This document shows, piece after piece, positions 23,718 through 34,784 of a stretch of 64,000 bases of DNA (position 1 is the first letter of the stretch; each line of letters starts with the position of its first letter). The notes beneath the pieces are model-generated. The model was given only the letters and a program-made list of their open reading frames with translations. It ran no database searches and had not been told where the DNA came from. The DNA is taken from the NCBI RefSeq assembly GCF_004337985.1, contig NC_043743.1, positions 893,366-957,365 of the forward strand, written 5' to 3'. Origin of the DNA: Pyricularia pennisetigena (lineage: Eukaryota > Ascomycota > Sordariomycetes > Magnaporthales > Pyriculariaceae). A program made the translations under genes and the position numbers.

Positions 23718-26361
23718 TCATACCCGCGTGACCTTGCTCCCCTTCTCCCCCTGCGCCTGCGCATTGATCTGGATGGCCTCCTTGAGCTTCGCTATGACCT
23801 CTGGTTGGTTGCTAAACGCCGTCTGCAGAAGCTCCTCCAGCTCCCTCTCGACCTTGGCCGTGTTCTTGCCACCCAGCTTGCTCCGCGACTGCGCCTCGTT
23901 GACCAACGCCCCCCACCGCCGCGTGAAGGCGTAGATCGACTGCCGCAGCAGCTCGTCCAGCTGCTCGCCGGCGTCCTGGGTCTGCGCTCCATTGCCGCCG
24001 GCCTGCACACCGCCACCTGAGGCCCCGAGCGCAGGTGTGCCCCCGCCGCCTCCCGCCGCCGGCGAGCCGCGCGAGAACAGTGATGCGCCCGGTATGAAAC
24101 TGCTAAAGTATCCCACCCAGTCCTGCGCGGCCGATAACGTGTTCCATATCTGTCCAAAGTGCTCCATGCCCGCCCCCTGCTCATTCCTCACGTCGCCGAT
24201 TTCTAGCTTCATCAGTTCGTTCTTGAGGATTAAAAGGTTCTTGATCATGAACAAGTCCGCGTCTGTCCCGTTTTTGATAGACTTGATCCGCGCTTCGGCG
24301 CGATGGAGCGCTGCTATCGACTCCTTTATGATCTTGAATACTACCGGACTGCTTCCTTGCTGTTGATATGTAAAATTCGAGTTAGTATCCTGTGCAAAAT
24401 GTCCGGAATGCGATTTTTTTTTATATTTATTTTCGGTCCAGGCAAAAACTTACGCATCTCTCCTTAGGCATGCACTGATCGAACAAGACAAGCAGTCGCA
24501 GCGCCGTCTTGACAGGCGGGTACGCATTTGACGAAGCGCCGCCTCCAGGAAAGGCCGGCTCAATTTTCAGAGACTCGGGCACCACTGGCGCCTTGCTGAT
24601 GAGCTTGGTCACCTCGGCCTCGAAAACACCGTCGGTGAACTGCCACAAGTGCTCACCCAGCACCCTGGCCGTCACCTCCTGGCGGTGCAACGCAACGGAC
24701 ATGTCGCTCTCGTCGATCTCGTCGTAGTCGATCGTCAGATACTCATCCGTCATCCAGCCAATGACCTCGCATAGTATCTGGAGTTCGACGGGCGCCAGGA
24801 CTGCCTGTAGGTTCGCGGCTATGGGCGCCACGTTGATGGCAGTGACGGCGTCGCCGCGGTAGGCCTTGATGGTCGCAAACGCCGAAGCCTGGTCGGTGCT
24901 GTACTGCGGCTCGAGGCCAAAGACGCGTGCAAACAGGAGGAGCTCGTTGTGCGACCGCTCGAAGCACTGCTTGACGTAGTTGCGCGATGCCGTCTCGACC
25001 GACTCCTCCCCGGCCTCCTTCTTTAGCGTCTCGACGTCGGCCTGGCCGAGCGGTTTCAAATCTCGGTCACGCGCGGCAATGTAGGACCGGAACATGTTGT
25101 CGGCGGTGTTGGCATATGTGGCGGCGCAGAGGCCGGACTTGGGGTTGCCCAGGCGGTCATAGGCCTCACCCACTACCTTTTGGATGTTGGGAATTAACGA
25201 GTAGGAATCCAGCATCATCTCCTCAAAGCGGCCATACGCAAGCGCGTGACGGGCAGACTCGGACTGGGTTGCTGCAATCTGCTTCGATATCTCGCCCGAG
25301 ACCTTGTCCAGGAGTGCGGTGAAGCCGACTTCAAGTAGATGCAAAGCTTTGGTGAGCAGAGCTTGATAGCGTGCCTCGTATGATTCGGCATCGCGATATG
25401 TGGGCTATTCATCAAGCGATTCGTGACAAGTTAGTTTTGTGTCAAGTCAAAGAGTATGCAGCCATATGTGTATCCATAGCTTCTGCATAGCTTCAACATA
25501 CATGAGATGACATAAAGTCAATGCAGGCCTCCAGGTTGGTCAACATCTCAGCAAACGGGGCACCGTCTGCCAGCCGACTCGCTCCGGGTGCATTCAGCCG
25601 CCGGGTGACCTCCTCTAGGTACGCATAATAGTAAAAGTCGGAGCGGACGTCGTCGGCAATCTTCTCCAGCCTCCGTTGCTCGGCGAGCAGGTCGTCACAC
25701 TGCGCCTTGAAGGACGAGGTCTGCTCCTCGACCGCGCGGAACGACTCGGCCAAGGAAGCCAGGATCTTTAGCGCGCCGTCCGTCTCCTCGATGAGCGTGT
25801 CGAGGTGTCTTTCCGTCAGCGCCAGCTTGTCGCGGTACGTTGTATATTCTCTCTGGCTCGCCTGGAGTAGTTCGTCCTCGAGCTCCCGCCACGCATCGGC
25901 ATCGAACGGGTCGTCCCCTGTTGTGAGGGTGTGGCCCTGGGCCGACTCTGGTACGGCCAGCCCTTCCAGGCTCCTTTCCTTCTTTTGCTTTCTCTTCTTG
26001 CGCTTCTTGGGTGTGCCATCGGCGAGGTGCTTCCGCACAATATCGTAAAAGTCGGAGTAGGACTTTGCGCGCCGGCTCAGTACCGGCTCGGGCGGGCCGT
26101 CATCTTCACTCCCTTCATCGACGCTTGCAAGGGGGTTGGCCACGTCGGAGGATTGATTGAGGCCCTGAATTCGACAAGGTCAGCAACACAGGCATTAAAT
26201 ACGGCTTCGAGCGTGGTCTTGGGGCGGTTTAGTGCGAAACAACTGACATTTGGCTGCAGCAGCAAAGATTCTTTCCTACGATGTGTTCCTTGGCCTTGCG
26301 AAGAGCTTGTCTTTTTGTTCTGAATTTCCGGTACAAAGTTGTACCAGGAGTCTTCGTACAT
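23718..26361 (-). CDS. COG3: Conserved oligomeric Golgi complex subunit 3 (COG3/Sec34)
   Basis: Lobe A subunit of the COG tether, which acts in retrograde traffic within the Golgi. Four exons: 26361-26248, 26164-25502, 25404-24454, 24359-23718; 789 aa. The start MYEDSWYNFVPEIQ and the following HRRKESLLLQPN|GLNQSS junction are typical of filamentous-fungal COG3. The Sec34 domain lies in exon 2 (coiled coil around REYTTYRDKLALTERHLDTL, then DFYYYAYLEEVTRRLN) and continues across FMSSH|PTYRDAESYEARYQALL. The rest is helical (LEPQYSTDQASAF, ILCEVIGWMTDEYL, FMIKNLLILKNELMKLEIGD). A Gly/Ala-rich loop near the C-terminus (PAAGGGGGTPALGASGGG) is probably disordered. All introns are GT-AG and the joins keep phase. 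Confidence 0.93.
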
Positions 26362-26952
26362 TTTCTTTCTCTCCTCCTTCCATCAAGGAGGTGAGGTTGA
26401 GGATCACTATGTTGGCGGTCTTGTCGCTAATAATTGAGTGCGTCTATTGGGCGTCGGCGATTGAGCTATGTGGCGGGGACTTGGCATTTGGCTCTCGCCT
26501 GCAAACAGGCAGGGTGGGTTGGGGTTGTGCTGGAATAAGAAGCTTGACCCTTGTAAAAACGGCTGGGGACTTCAGGTCCCCCACCATTAACAACAATGAC
26601 GACCAGACGAGGACAGTGGACAGACTGCTCAACTTTCTGTATGTAAGTAATACATTGATTGTTGGTGCAGTAATTCTGCAAGCATATTGACAAGCTTTTC
26701 GACTAGATCCAAGCCCCGTGTTTCCAAAGTCACCAATGATGTTATAACAATTGGTATAACAACACAAGTTCTTGCACGAAATGGCGCACAATGCCCAGGA
26801 TCTTGGTTGCGTAAGCTAACCGCCAACGCCAAACAATCGAGGCACTCCAGAGCTGGCCTGTCCTGATAAGCTGGAGACAGGATAAATACGATGATTACGA
26901 TGCGCTTCCTGCGTCCATCCAACTCACATCCATATTTGCAAGGTTTTGTATG

Positions 26953-26983
<31 letters not shown>

Positions 26984-28271
26984 GGCATTCTGCCCAACTT
27001 CACTCCCGCAATCGAAACCATGGCTCGCCCCATTTCGCTCCTCAAACATATCGCCGCATGGTTTTTGTTCGCAACTGTGGTCTGGTCTTTTAGTATTTCT
27101 CAGGGCGACATCCTACCCAATAGTTCGACGTGCAGCCGCTATGGGCTGAACGGCTGGCAACTCTTGGCCTGCCGCTCGTTGCCCAGCGTCATGTTCGTCC
27201 GCTGCGTCTCCAGCGCCGTGTTCGTCTGCTTCCTGCCCAGGTGGTTCAGCCAATGGCTTGACAGGTGGGCTGGAGTTTTCGTGAGCGCACGCATCCTCCG
27301 CGCTGCCTGGCGAGGCGCAAGGGACCCAAGGTTGGACCGCCTGATAGGGCACTGTCGTGAGCCGTGTGACGGGTGCCCAGAGTCACAATGCGCCATCTGG
27401 TCGGATCATAATACGGTGCTAGGAGTCCTGGAGACCACTGCTTCTGCCTCGGGGGTTCCCAAACTCAATTATAACGCAAAGCAGAAGCAGGGAGGCTAGA
27501 AGGCTTCCGTCGAATCGGCTGTGTGAACACAACTCCGGGTTTTTGGAGCTGTTAACGACACCAAGCAGTCTAAAGAAAGTTGTGATATTGTATAGAAAGG
27601 CGACTCGATGGGAGGGTGGAAACAAATAGGACCCCGTCCTGAGATAGCCTCCTGGCCAGGATTGGCTTGTTATCTGGATCAAAGCTCTTTGATCTCCTGG
27701 GTCGCGCGTACATGGCCAGGGATGGCATGAGCGGCTTTCCCCCAAATCCAAATAGGAATTTCTTACAGTTTATCCCTGTAATGAAGCCATCGAGCTCAGT
27801 GAGTTCGAGTCACTTTATATAAACAAATAGGATGCGATTTTTGAAAGTATAATGTTCTCATTACGAAGCATCAAAGCAGAAGAAGAACATGGGCAAGTTT
27901 TGATGGTTCTGATATCACGTGATGGCGGCATGGATCAGCCACTCAGGGATGAGCTTTTGGAAATCTTCGAGGGTGGAATGGAGTGGACCTGCTATAAAAC
28001 GTCACTCTAAAACACCGTAAACGGCATGATCCGATGAGATGGTAGCTCAACCCCAAGCACATTAATGCTGCACTAAACTCAAACTCGCCTGTATGACGGC
28101 ATCAGTTTGCTTGGAGATCACAAACTCTTTTACAACGACGGCCTTGTCCCGCCGCACAGCACAACAACTGGTCTGGCCCAAGGTCAGGTAGGTAATCACG
28201 GTACCTTGCCCATCTTTCAAAGTACCTACCTTAGGCATTTACGTGCACGCCGTTTGGTGACATCCCCAACC
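26362..28271. promoter_or_regulatory. Divergent intergenic region between COG3 and FMP25
   Basis: About 1.9 kb with the COG3 promoter at the left and the FMP25 promoter at the right. It contains a run of 29 A (26953-26981), a possible small gene (27020-27499, listed separately) and one TATCACGTGAT palindrome at about 27912-27922. The rest shows no coding character. Confidence 0.5.
27020..27499 (+). CDS. Hypothetical small membrane or secreted protein
   Basis: A 159-aa open frame that I do not recognise. It begins with MARPISLLKHIAAWFLFATVVWSF, either a signal peptide or a membrane helix. A second hydrophobic stretch (SVMFVRCVSSAVFVCFLP) follows, then an Arg/Trp-rich part and a Cys-containing stretch (CREPCDGCPESQC). 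Third codon positions in the middle are strongly G/C (for example GTC CGC TGC GTC TCC AGC GCC), unlike the AT-rich flanks, which supports real coding. Against it are the lack of any known domain and an overlapping minus-strand frame. It lies between divergent COG3 and FMP25. Confidence 0.35.
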   Translation: MARPISLLKHIAAWFLFATVVWSFSISQGDILPNSSTCSRYGLNGWQLLACRSLPSVMFVRCVSSAVFVCFLPRWFSQWLDRWAGVFVSARILRAAWRGARDPRLDRLIGHCREPCDGCPESQCAIWSDHNTVLGVLETTASASGVPKLNYNAKQKQGG

Positions 28272-30005
28272 ATGTATCGAAGTGCACTTCGCCACTCCGG
28301 CTTGCGGGCGGCAGCTCGGACTCCATCGCGTACAAATGGAGCATCTCAATGGGTCCGCCACGCCAGCAGCTCACCAGCCACAGGCAGCAGCGGCGGTTAT
28401 GGCAAGATGATAGGGCTGACGTCGGCCTTTGTGGCATCGGCCGGTGCTGCGTGGTACTTTTACGGAAGCAACAATCAAGAAGAATTGTCAGAAAAGAAGA
28501 AGAAAGCAGCCGCCGAGAAACCTGCACCCGTTCCCAAGGGGCCGGTGCCGGCTGAGCTGATGGATGGGCCTGCCGCAAACTTGCAGGTCGACCGGAGCTG
28601 GGAGAACCCTGGGGTCTACGCTTGGGGTTCTAACTCTGGCAAGGTGGCGGCGCCGGATTCAGATGAGCAGATCATCAAGACTCCCACTAGGATCCCTTAC
28701 TTTGACGGCAAGATCCTGCGAGATCTGAAGTTGGACAAGAACTTTGGCGTGGCCGTGACTGAGGATGGTGATATCGTCCAGTGGGGTACAGCCTACTCGC
28801 CGACGACGACAAAACCTACCCCGACTTTGAGGGGCAAAGATGTTGCAAAGGTTGCTCTGTCGAGCGACCGAATTATTGCATTGTCTAGAAACGGTACCGT
28901 CTACTCATTACCCGTTGCTCAGGCGGACCAGCTCGCCGGGGCCAAGCCCAACGCGAAGTCGGGAATTTCCTTATGGACCGCCTCATCCGACTCGATCAAC
29001 TACAGGGAACTGACTCCCCCAAAGCTGGGCTGGGGTGAGAAGGTAGTGGACATCAAGAGCGGTCTGGATCATTGCCTGATGTTGACCTCACATGGTCGTG
29101 TCTTCTCTGCCGCCTCCAGCACTGCAAACTACCCATCCAAGGGCCAACTCGGAATCCCTGGCCTCACTTGGCTCACTAGGCCAAAGGGTCCCTTCGACCA
29201 GCCACATGAAGTCAAGGGACTGCCTCCCGTGGGTGTTGCCCAGATCGCTGCGGGCAATTATCACTCTTTAGCTCTCGACAAGGACTCCAAGCTCCATGCC
29301 TGGGGTGACAACTCTTCTGGCCAGCTTGGGTTTGAGGTCAACCCACAAAGCCCGACTATTGACGCTCCCATGGCTGTACCTCTCACTCGGCTTCTGACGA
29401 GCGGTGGAGTCCGGCGGTCCGAGATCACCTCGATTGCAGCTGGTGGCTCGAATTCATTCTTTACCACGTCCAGCATACCAGCTAACGGCCGCCCAACGGC
29501 AGAAGCCTGGTCCTGTGGCGCCGGGCTCCAGGGAGAATTGGGCAACGGCAAGTGGGTACACATGTCGACTGCGCCGGCCAAGATGAAGGCCTTGTCGGGC
29601 ATGGCCGAGTACGACGACAGGACGCAGCAGATGGTGCCAATAGGGATCAGGGCGCTGTCAGTCGGAACTTCGCACGCCGCCGCGGTCTTGGACAACCTTA
29701 CATCGGTCTCTGCGGCGCCTGGCAGCGGACGCAACTGGGGATCCGACGTCATGTGGTGGGGTGGCAACGAGTTCTACCAGCTCGGGACAGGCAAGCGCCG
29801 CAACGTGAGCGAGCCGGTGCGCATTGCGCCTCTCGACAACGCGAGGACCGGAAGCCCCGCCGCCGCCGACGGACAGCGGTTCCAGCTGGCACCGCCCAAA
29901 ACGACGCGCATTGGCGAGGGTGGCCGGGGGCGCAAGGTTGGGCTGGAGCAGAGGATCGAGTGCGGGAGGAACGTGACGGCGGTTTATTCGGCGACTGTTG
30001 GGTAG
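28272..30005 (+). CDS. FMP25: FMP25-like mitochondrial RCC1-repeat protein
   Basis: Intron-less, 577 aa. The N-terminus MYRSALRHSGLRAAARTPSR is a classic mitochondrial presequence, followed by one membrane helix (about residues 46-64, MIGLTSAFVASAGAAWYFYG) and a charged linker (EKKKKAAAEK). The rest is an RCC1-type beta-propeller with repeats such as GVYAWGSNSGKV, IAAGNYHSLALDKDSKLHAWGDNSSGQLG and VMWWGGNEFYQLG. In yeast, Fmp25 is an inner-membrane protein needed for respiratory complex III assembly; that role is transferred here by family. The frame is open 165 bp upstream, but the ATG at 28272 starts the presequence and is preferred. Confidence 0.9.
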   Translation: MYRSALRHSGLRAAARTPSRTNGASQWVRHASSSPATGSSGGYGKMIGLTSAFVASAGAAWYFYGSNNQEELSEKKKKAAAEKPAPVPKGPVPAELMDGPAANLQVDRSWENPGVYAWGSNSGKVAAPDSDEQIIKTPTRIPYFDGKILRDLKLDKNFGVAVTEDGDIVQWGTAYSPTTTKPTPTLRGKDVAKVALSSDRIIALSRNGTVYSLPVAQADQLAGAKPNAKSGISLWTASSDSINYRELTPPKLGWGEKVVDIKSGLDHCLMLTSHGRVFSAASSTANYPSKGQLGIPGLTWLTRPKGPFDQPHEVKGLPPVGVAQIAAGNYHSLALDKDSKLHAWGDNSSGQLGFEVNPQSPTIDAPMAVPLTRLLTSGGVRRSEITSIAAGGSNSFFTTSSIPANGRPTAEAWSCGAGLQGELGNGKWVHMSTAPAKMKALSGMAEYDDRTQQMVPIGIRALSVGTSHAAAVLDNLTSVSAAPGSGRNWGSDVMWWGGNEFYQLGTGKRRNVSEPVRIAPLDNARTGSPAAADGQRFQLAPPKTTRIGEGGRGRKVGLEQRIECGRNVTAVYSATVG

Positions 30006-31669
30006 TCGTAAAGTGTTCCCCTCTTTCTTGGCAATGTAAGATTTTGTGTTTTGACGATGTTTCTGTTGTCGTGTAGTGTACAAAAAAGGTTAGGGGGATG
30101 GTGTAGTTCAAGGTTGATACCTGCTTGAATCTAATTTCAACGGCTGTAAATTATGTACAAGAATATTACTGAATAGTATCCGTGTTTAATGGCAATCACG
30201 CGTCTCGCGGGGTCTACTATCGTAATATAGTCGTCCAAACTAAAAACTGGGCTAAGCTATAGAATAGTATGTATGGTGATTGCTTCATTCAGGCACGCGG
30301 CTTAATTGAGAGCTTGGTCGGCTGAAGCATGGCTTTTTTTTTTTTTTTTTTTTTTTTTCATGACGTTAATTGCAAGACAGAGGCGGCAATCTTGGCCGAT
30401 ACCAAGGGAACGGAAAGTACTTCGCCGGATTTTTCTAGAAAGAAAACAAGAAGTACAAAAAGTTCCTTATCCCTGCCCGTTACACAGTGTTCATATCCTG
30501 GCTCAGTGGCTTGTGTCTTGACAAACCCAGCTCGTCCAGTGAAATGCTACCCCGACATTGGACCTCGAGAGGGTTTTTGTGGATGATGCCAAAGTCCCGA
30601 GATCGGGGAAACCAGACGCCAATCGATCCAGGCTGGACGAACAGCCGGACATGAACGATATTCTCCGATTGTGGTGGGCTACTGTTTTGTACACGTACTA
30701 CGATTGACCGGCTTTCTTTCTGGAAACCACAGGGCGGGCCAAGCAATGACCAATTTCACCCATCATCTCGAGCTAAGTCTGGCCCTATGACGATATTGGC
30801 ATGGCTAGCTTCAGTAGCTGAAGATCCCCATGACCAAAGAAAGAAACGGCAATTAACTGAATCCCCATGTCAAATCCCAATGTCAAGCTGCACTGCGCCC
30901 CAAGTGGATCGCCAGGCACGGTAACAGTTCCTCCCCGCCTGCCCCTCATCCATCGCCCCTTTTAACGATGCTACATTACGACGAACTGAGTGGCAGGCGA
31001 TTCTCTAACAGTGCGACTCACTCTACCCTGTACTAAGGAACGGATGACGACTTGCGCTGATGCCCCACTGACGGTAGTTGCTCCTTCCTAGAACTCCATC
31101 AGAGATCTGGGAACGGTGAAATCCTTTCTACTGCTAATTCCAAATACCTCAGAAGAGGCTGGTTGGTCCTCCAAAGTTCCAAGTCATCTCCAGTCCAGGA
31201 TCTGTGTGGTAGGGCGATACTTTCTTTTTCGCCGATGCCCTTATTTTTAGTCTAGTCTAGACTTTGTACGACGACAATCCCAACCCTCGTCCGAGCAATA
31301 ACGACGTAAGGCGCGACGCTAGTACTCGTTCGATCCATTTTCGACTCAAGCTGAATCCGACTAGAGTTCGGGGTTTCCGCCCACCAGTTGGGTTCAGCAA
31401 TTCTCTTGCAAAACAATATTCTCCGTCGGGCGCCTAGAGGCCGCCTGCGCCTCGGCAGCGCGCTTTCGCTGACGCGCTCCTTAAACAGAGGTGCTGTGCG
31501 GTTTCTCTGTCCAAAACCTCTCCAGATCCTACAAGCACTGCCCCTCACCGCTGTCACGAAAGCTATCCCAACAGCAACACCGAAATCCCCCACCGCGGCT
31601 TTCCCAGCCAGTACCTCGATTGTTCGTCTGTGCATCAACGTCGGTGCGTCGACGGGCGCCCATTTCGAC
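30006..31669. other. Intergenic region, FMP25 3' flank and phosphatase promoter
   Basis: About 1.7 kb without a supported gene. It contains a T25 run (30334-30358) and the palindrome AGTCTAGACT at 31254-31263. From about 31388 the frame of the phosphatase gene is open upstream of its ATG, but this part lacks family similarity and is probably 5' leader. Confidence 0.5.
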
Positions 31670-33496
31670 ATGGAGCGCTTTTCCAAATTCCGCCGGAGCA
31701 AAAAGGATGCCTCCGGACCAACCCCGACGGCAGCATCCACGGGAGACGACAGGAGCACCGGCAGCGTCTCGCGCACACCATCCCCTCACTCCCAGAACCA
31801 GTCCCTTGCGCCGCAGCAGCCTGCTCCGGAGCAGCGCAGGAAACCTTCGCCCTTTCGCGGCCTCGCGAACCTGCGCACCTCAGCCAAGCGCGCCCGCTCC
31901 TCGCCTCCCGCCTCACTGCCGCAGTCGCCATCGGCAGCCTCGGTGCAACACCAGAACTTTCACCTCAGCTCCCACACGGCGCCCCGGTCGCCTCTCTCAG
32001 CAATGTATCCCGCATCAGAATCGTCAGCAAACCGCTCGTTATCGCAATCGCGCCCTTCGATTGGGACGGATGACGGCTGCAGACAGCGCCGGTCCGGCTA
32101 CTTCGACAGTACTACGGTTGCCGAGACTTCAAGACCCAGGATTCCCTTCTTCTTGACCCTTTCGCAGCAAGAGATTGAGCAAAGGTTCCAAGACCTGACT
32201 TGGCTCGAGCGCAACCGCCTCCAGCTGTCGATGCAGAACCCGGCGCCTTCGTACCAGTGGGCGCGCGTGCCAGCTAGCACGACAGTTAAGAAGCTTGATC
32301 GTTACGTCAACGTGCAGCCATGGCACAACAATCGAGTCAGACTACAGGTGCCGCCGGGGAAGGTTGACTACATTAACGCGTCGCCCATTGTGCTGTCGAC
32401 GCGGGCGGGAGATGAGCACCCAAGTCGGTACATAGCTATGCAGGGGCCCAAGAAGAACTCGGCCGAGCACGTCTGGCGCATGGTGGTCGAGCAGCTGCGG
32501 AGTCCCGCCGTCATTGTCATGCTGACAGAGACTCACGAGGGTCCGGCCGAGAAGTGTTACCCCTACTTCCCGCGGTCGCCCGAGGACCCGCCCCTCGAAA
32601 TAGGCTTATTCGATGAGTTCGCCGACGGGTTTCGCGCGACGGTGCGTTGTGAGGCAATTGAGCCCACCAGCGCGGGAGACGCCATAGAGCTGCGCAAGTT
32701 GGTCATCCGCGTTCACCGCCGTACTCCGCGTCCTACCACACCCCAACCACAGGGGAACAGCAAGAGCTCCGAAGGTAGTCCCTTGGGGACATCGGCAGAG
32801 GACGAAGACGTGATCATGATGTCGCCAACTAAAGCAGCACCAGCAACAGGGCTCACGATGCAAAGCATGTCCCCCGGCACAAATCACGAGAGGGATATGA
32901 CAGTGACACCTGAAGGGCATTCGAACGGTGGAAGCACAAACGGGACAGATGCGTCCGAAGACGATGTGGATGAGCGTGTTGTGTATCACTTCCTGTATAC
33001 CAAGTGGCCCGACTTTGGCGTGCCAGCCCTGGAGGACCTTGACTCGTTCTTTGAGCTGATGCGACTGTCGCGCGAGAAGAACGCGGACGTCGACAACCCC
33101 CGCATCGTACACTGCAGCGCTGGCGTCGGCAGATCGGGCACCTTTATCGCGCTCGAGCATCTGATGCGTGAGCTGGACTCGGGCCTGCTGGAGAACTACG
33201 ACGACAGGCGGAGGAGCAGGCGGAACGGCGGGTCTCCCGCGACCACAATGGCCACGGCAACCCCGAACAATAGAAACAACGGCCACCTCGACTTGAGCTA
33301 CGACGATGACGATGACCTCATCTTCAGCGTCGTCAACCAGCTGCGCGAGCAGCGGAGGACCATGGTGCAGGCCGAGTCGCAGTATATCTTCATCTACCAA
33401 GTCATGCGCAAGCTGTGGCACGACAAGTACGGGATCGAGGAGGACCGGGAGCCGGCGGCGAAGAGGCATGAGGGCGATCCCTTCGTCGGGCAATAG
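31670..33496 (+). CDS. Protein tyrosine phosphatase (Pyp/PTP1-like)
   Basis: Intron-less, 608 aa. The N-terminal 190 residues are Ser/Pro/Arg-rich and disordered (FSKFRRSKKDASGP; many SP/TP sites). The classical PTP domain then follows: DRYVNVQPW, VDYINASPI, RYIAMQGPKKNSAEHVWRMV, the WPD loop KWPDFGVP (W446-D448) and the signature HCSAGVGRSGT with catalytic Cys482 and Arg488. The Q-loop region is QRRTMVQAESQYIFIYQVM. It removes phosphate from phosphotyrosine, by analogy with yeast Ptp1 and fission yeast Pyp1, often on stress MAP kinases. Two low-complexity insertions interrupt the domain: about 85 residues before the WPD loop (TPRPTTPQPQGNSKSSEGSP onward) and about 40 after the signature (RRRSRRNGGSPATT...DDDDD). 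All catalytic motifs are intact. Confidence 0.93.
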   Translation: MERFSKFRRSKKDASGPTPTAASTGDDRSTGSVSRTPSPHSQNQSLAPQQPAPEQRRKPSPFRGLANLRTSAKRARSSPPASLPQSPSAASVQHQNFHLSSHTAPRSPLSAMYPASESSANRSLSQSRPSIGTDDGCRQRRSGYFDSTTVAETSRPRIPFFLTLSQQEIEQRFQDLTWLERNRLQLSMQNPAPSYQWARVPASTTVKKLDRYVNVQPWHNNRVRLQVPPGKVDYINASPIVLSTRAGDEHPSRYIAMQGPKKNSAEHVWRMVVEQLRSPAVIVMLTETHEGPAEKCYPYFPRSPEDPPLEIGLFDEFADGFRATVRCEAIEPTSAGDAIELRKLVIRVHRRTPRPTTPQPQGNSKSSEGSPLGTSAEDEDVIMMSPTKAAPATGLTMQSMSPGTNHERDMTVTPEGHSNGGSTNGTDASEDDVDERVVYHFLYTKWPDFGVPALEDLDSFFELMRLSREKNADVDNPRIVHCSAGVGRSGTFIALEHLMRELDSGLLENYDDRRRSRRNGGSPATTMATATPNNRNNGHLDLSYDDDDDLIFSVVNQLREQRRTMVQAESQYIFIYQVMRKLWHDKYGIEEDREPAAKRHEGDPFVGQ

Positions 33497-33745
33497 AGCA
33501 GAACCAGATCGGTTGGGAGTCTCTAGGCCAGGCTAATGGCTGCCAGGAGTCGTTGATGATGGGGGGTTTAATATGCGTCTGTCTTTTTTTTTTCTCATTC
33601 CCTTTCGATATCCCCTCGGTCTATCACCGAAACTGCTGCTTCCTTTTTCATTCTTGTTCTAGAGGGGTCTTGTGACAATGGTGGCATTATAGAACATTTC
33701 TTGGAGCGTTGTCTGTTTCGCATACCTTAGCCCATGCTTCCTCTT

Positions 33746-33778
<33 letters not shown>

Positions 33779-34754
33779 CATATCATGCATACCGGATATA
33801 CCTTGCATTAAATCAGCGGGTTTGTTATACTAGTACTGCTTTCACTTGTTTCATTGGTCTTAACAAACTTATGTTCCTGATGCGTGAAGCTTGATACAGA
33901 TGTGGCTTTTTCCGTATACTATCGGACTTGGAGGCGTTGCTCTCATAATTCGTTCTTCACGACAATGAGCACATCATCGTTCAAGTATAATCAGTAAGTT
34001 TTAAATCTTTACCAAAATATATTCTTCAGACGTGGTCTGCCTTAATAGCTCGGGGAGCCGCTTAGGGAATCCGGTTTGCTATCCCTCAGAAGATAGTACT
34101 ATATAACATATCCAATGACCACTGTCTTTTCTCATCATGCAGGATACGTTGCTCTGCAAAGCTCTGGAAGTAGCCAGAGAGAGAGAACGTCAGCGCCAAA
34201 AAAGGTCTTCAATCGTCAAAATATCCGGCAGCGTCGGCAGCGTATCACCTCAAACCTTGCTTGACGTATTTCTCAAAAGCCTTTGTGGAGGGTTACATCC
34301 AAGAGTGGTGTGTGTATGTGTGCTTAAGGGCAATGCATGGTAAGCGAGCGACATCCAGATGCTGCAGCCCTGTGGTTTTAACGAGACTCGAGGAGGGAGC
34401 TCCAGCTTGGGCCATGCACGTATTCATGAACCCTCATGGGGTAGGAAAACCCGTCTCCCTCCTCCCCTAGAAACAAGTCATGAAATCAAGCGACCATCCC
34501 TTACTTCCTCGTGACGAAAAGTAAAGGGCAAGAAGACAAAAAAGAAAAAACTGCCGATAAAGGAACGCTCATCGTCCCATTTCTGTCCCGCTTCCGGCAG
34601 GTCGCGTATACCCGAAAGGGGACATGTAGTAGCTGCACCCATGCGCCAAGAAGTGTGTAGGATCAACGGTTGATAGAGGAATCGGGGAGGGTAGGAGGGA
34701 AGAGAGTTGTGTCGTGCATGCGGAGAAAGGGGCTAGCGGGAATGGGAATGGGTG

Positions 34755-34784
34755 TAATCATTGTATAATCATTGTATAATCATT
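34755..34784. repeat. Short tandem repeat (11-bp unit, 2.7 copies)
   Basis: The unit TAATCATTGTA occurs twice, followed by a partial third copy. It is intergenic with no evident function. Confidence 0.8.

Noticed and set aside
27790..27815. tRNA-like T-loop (GTTCGAG within AGTGA/TCACT hairpin)
   Set aside because: The stem register is wrong for a T-arm and no A box or acceptor stem lies at the expected distance.
31388..31669. A 94-residue extension of the tyrosine phosphatase
   Set aside because: Open by chance in the leader; the ATG at 31670 has a suitable context and starts the usual Ser/Pro-rich N-terminus.
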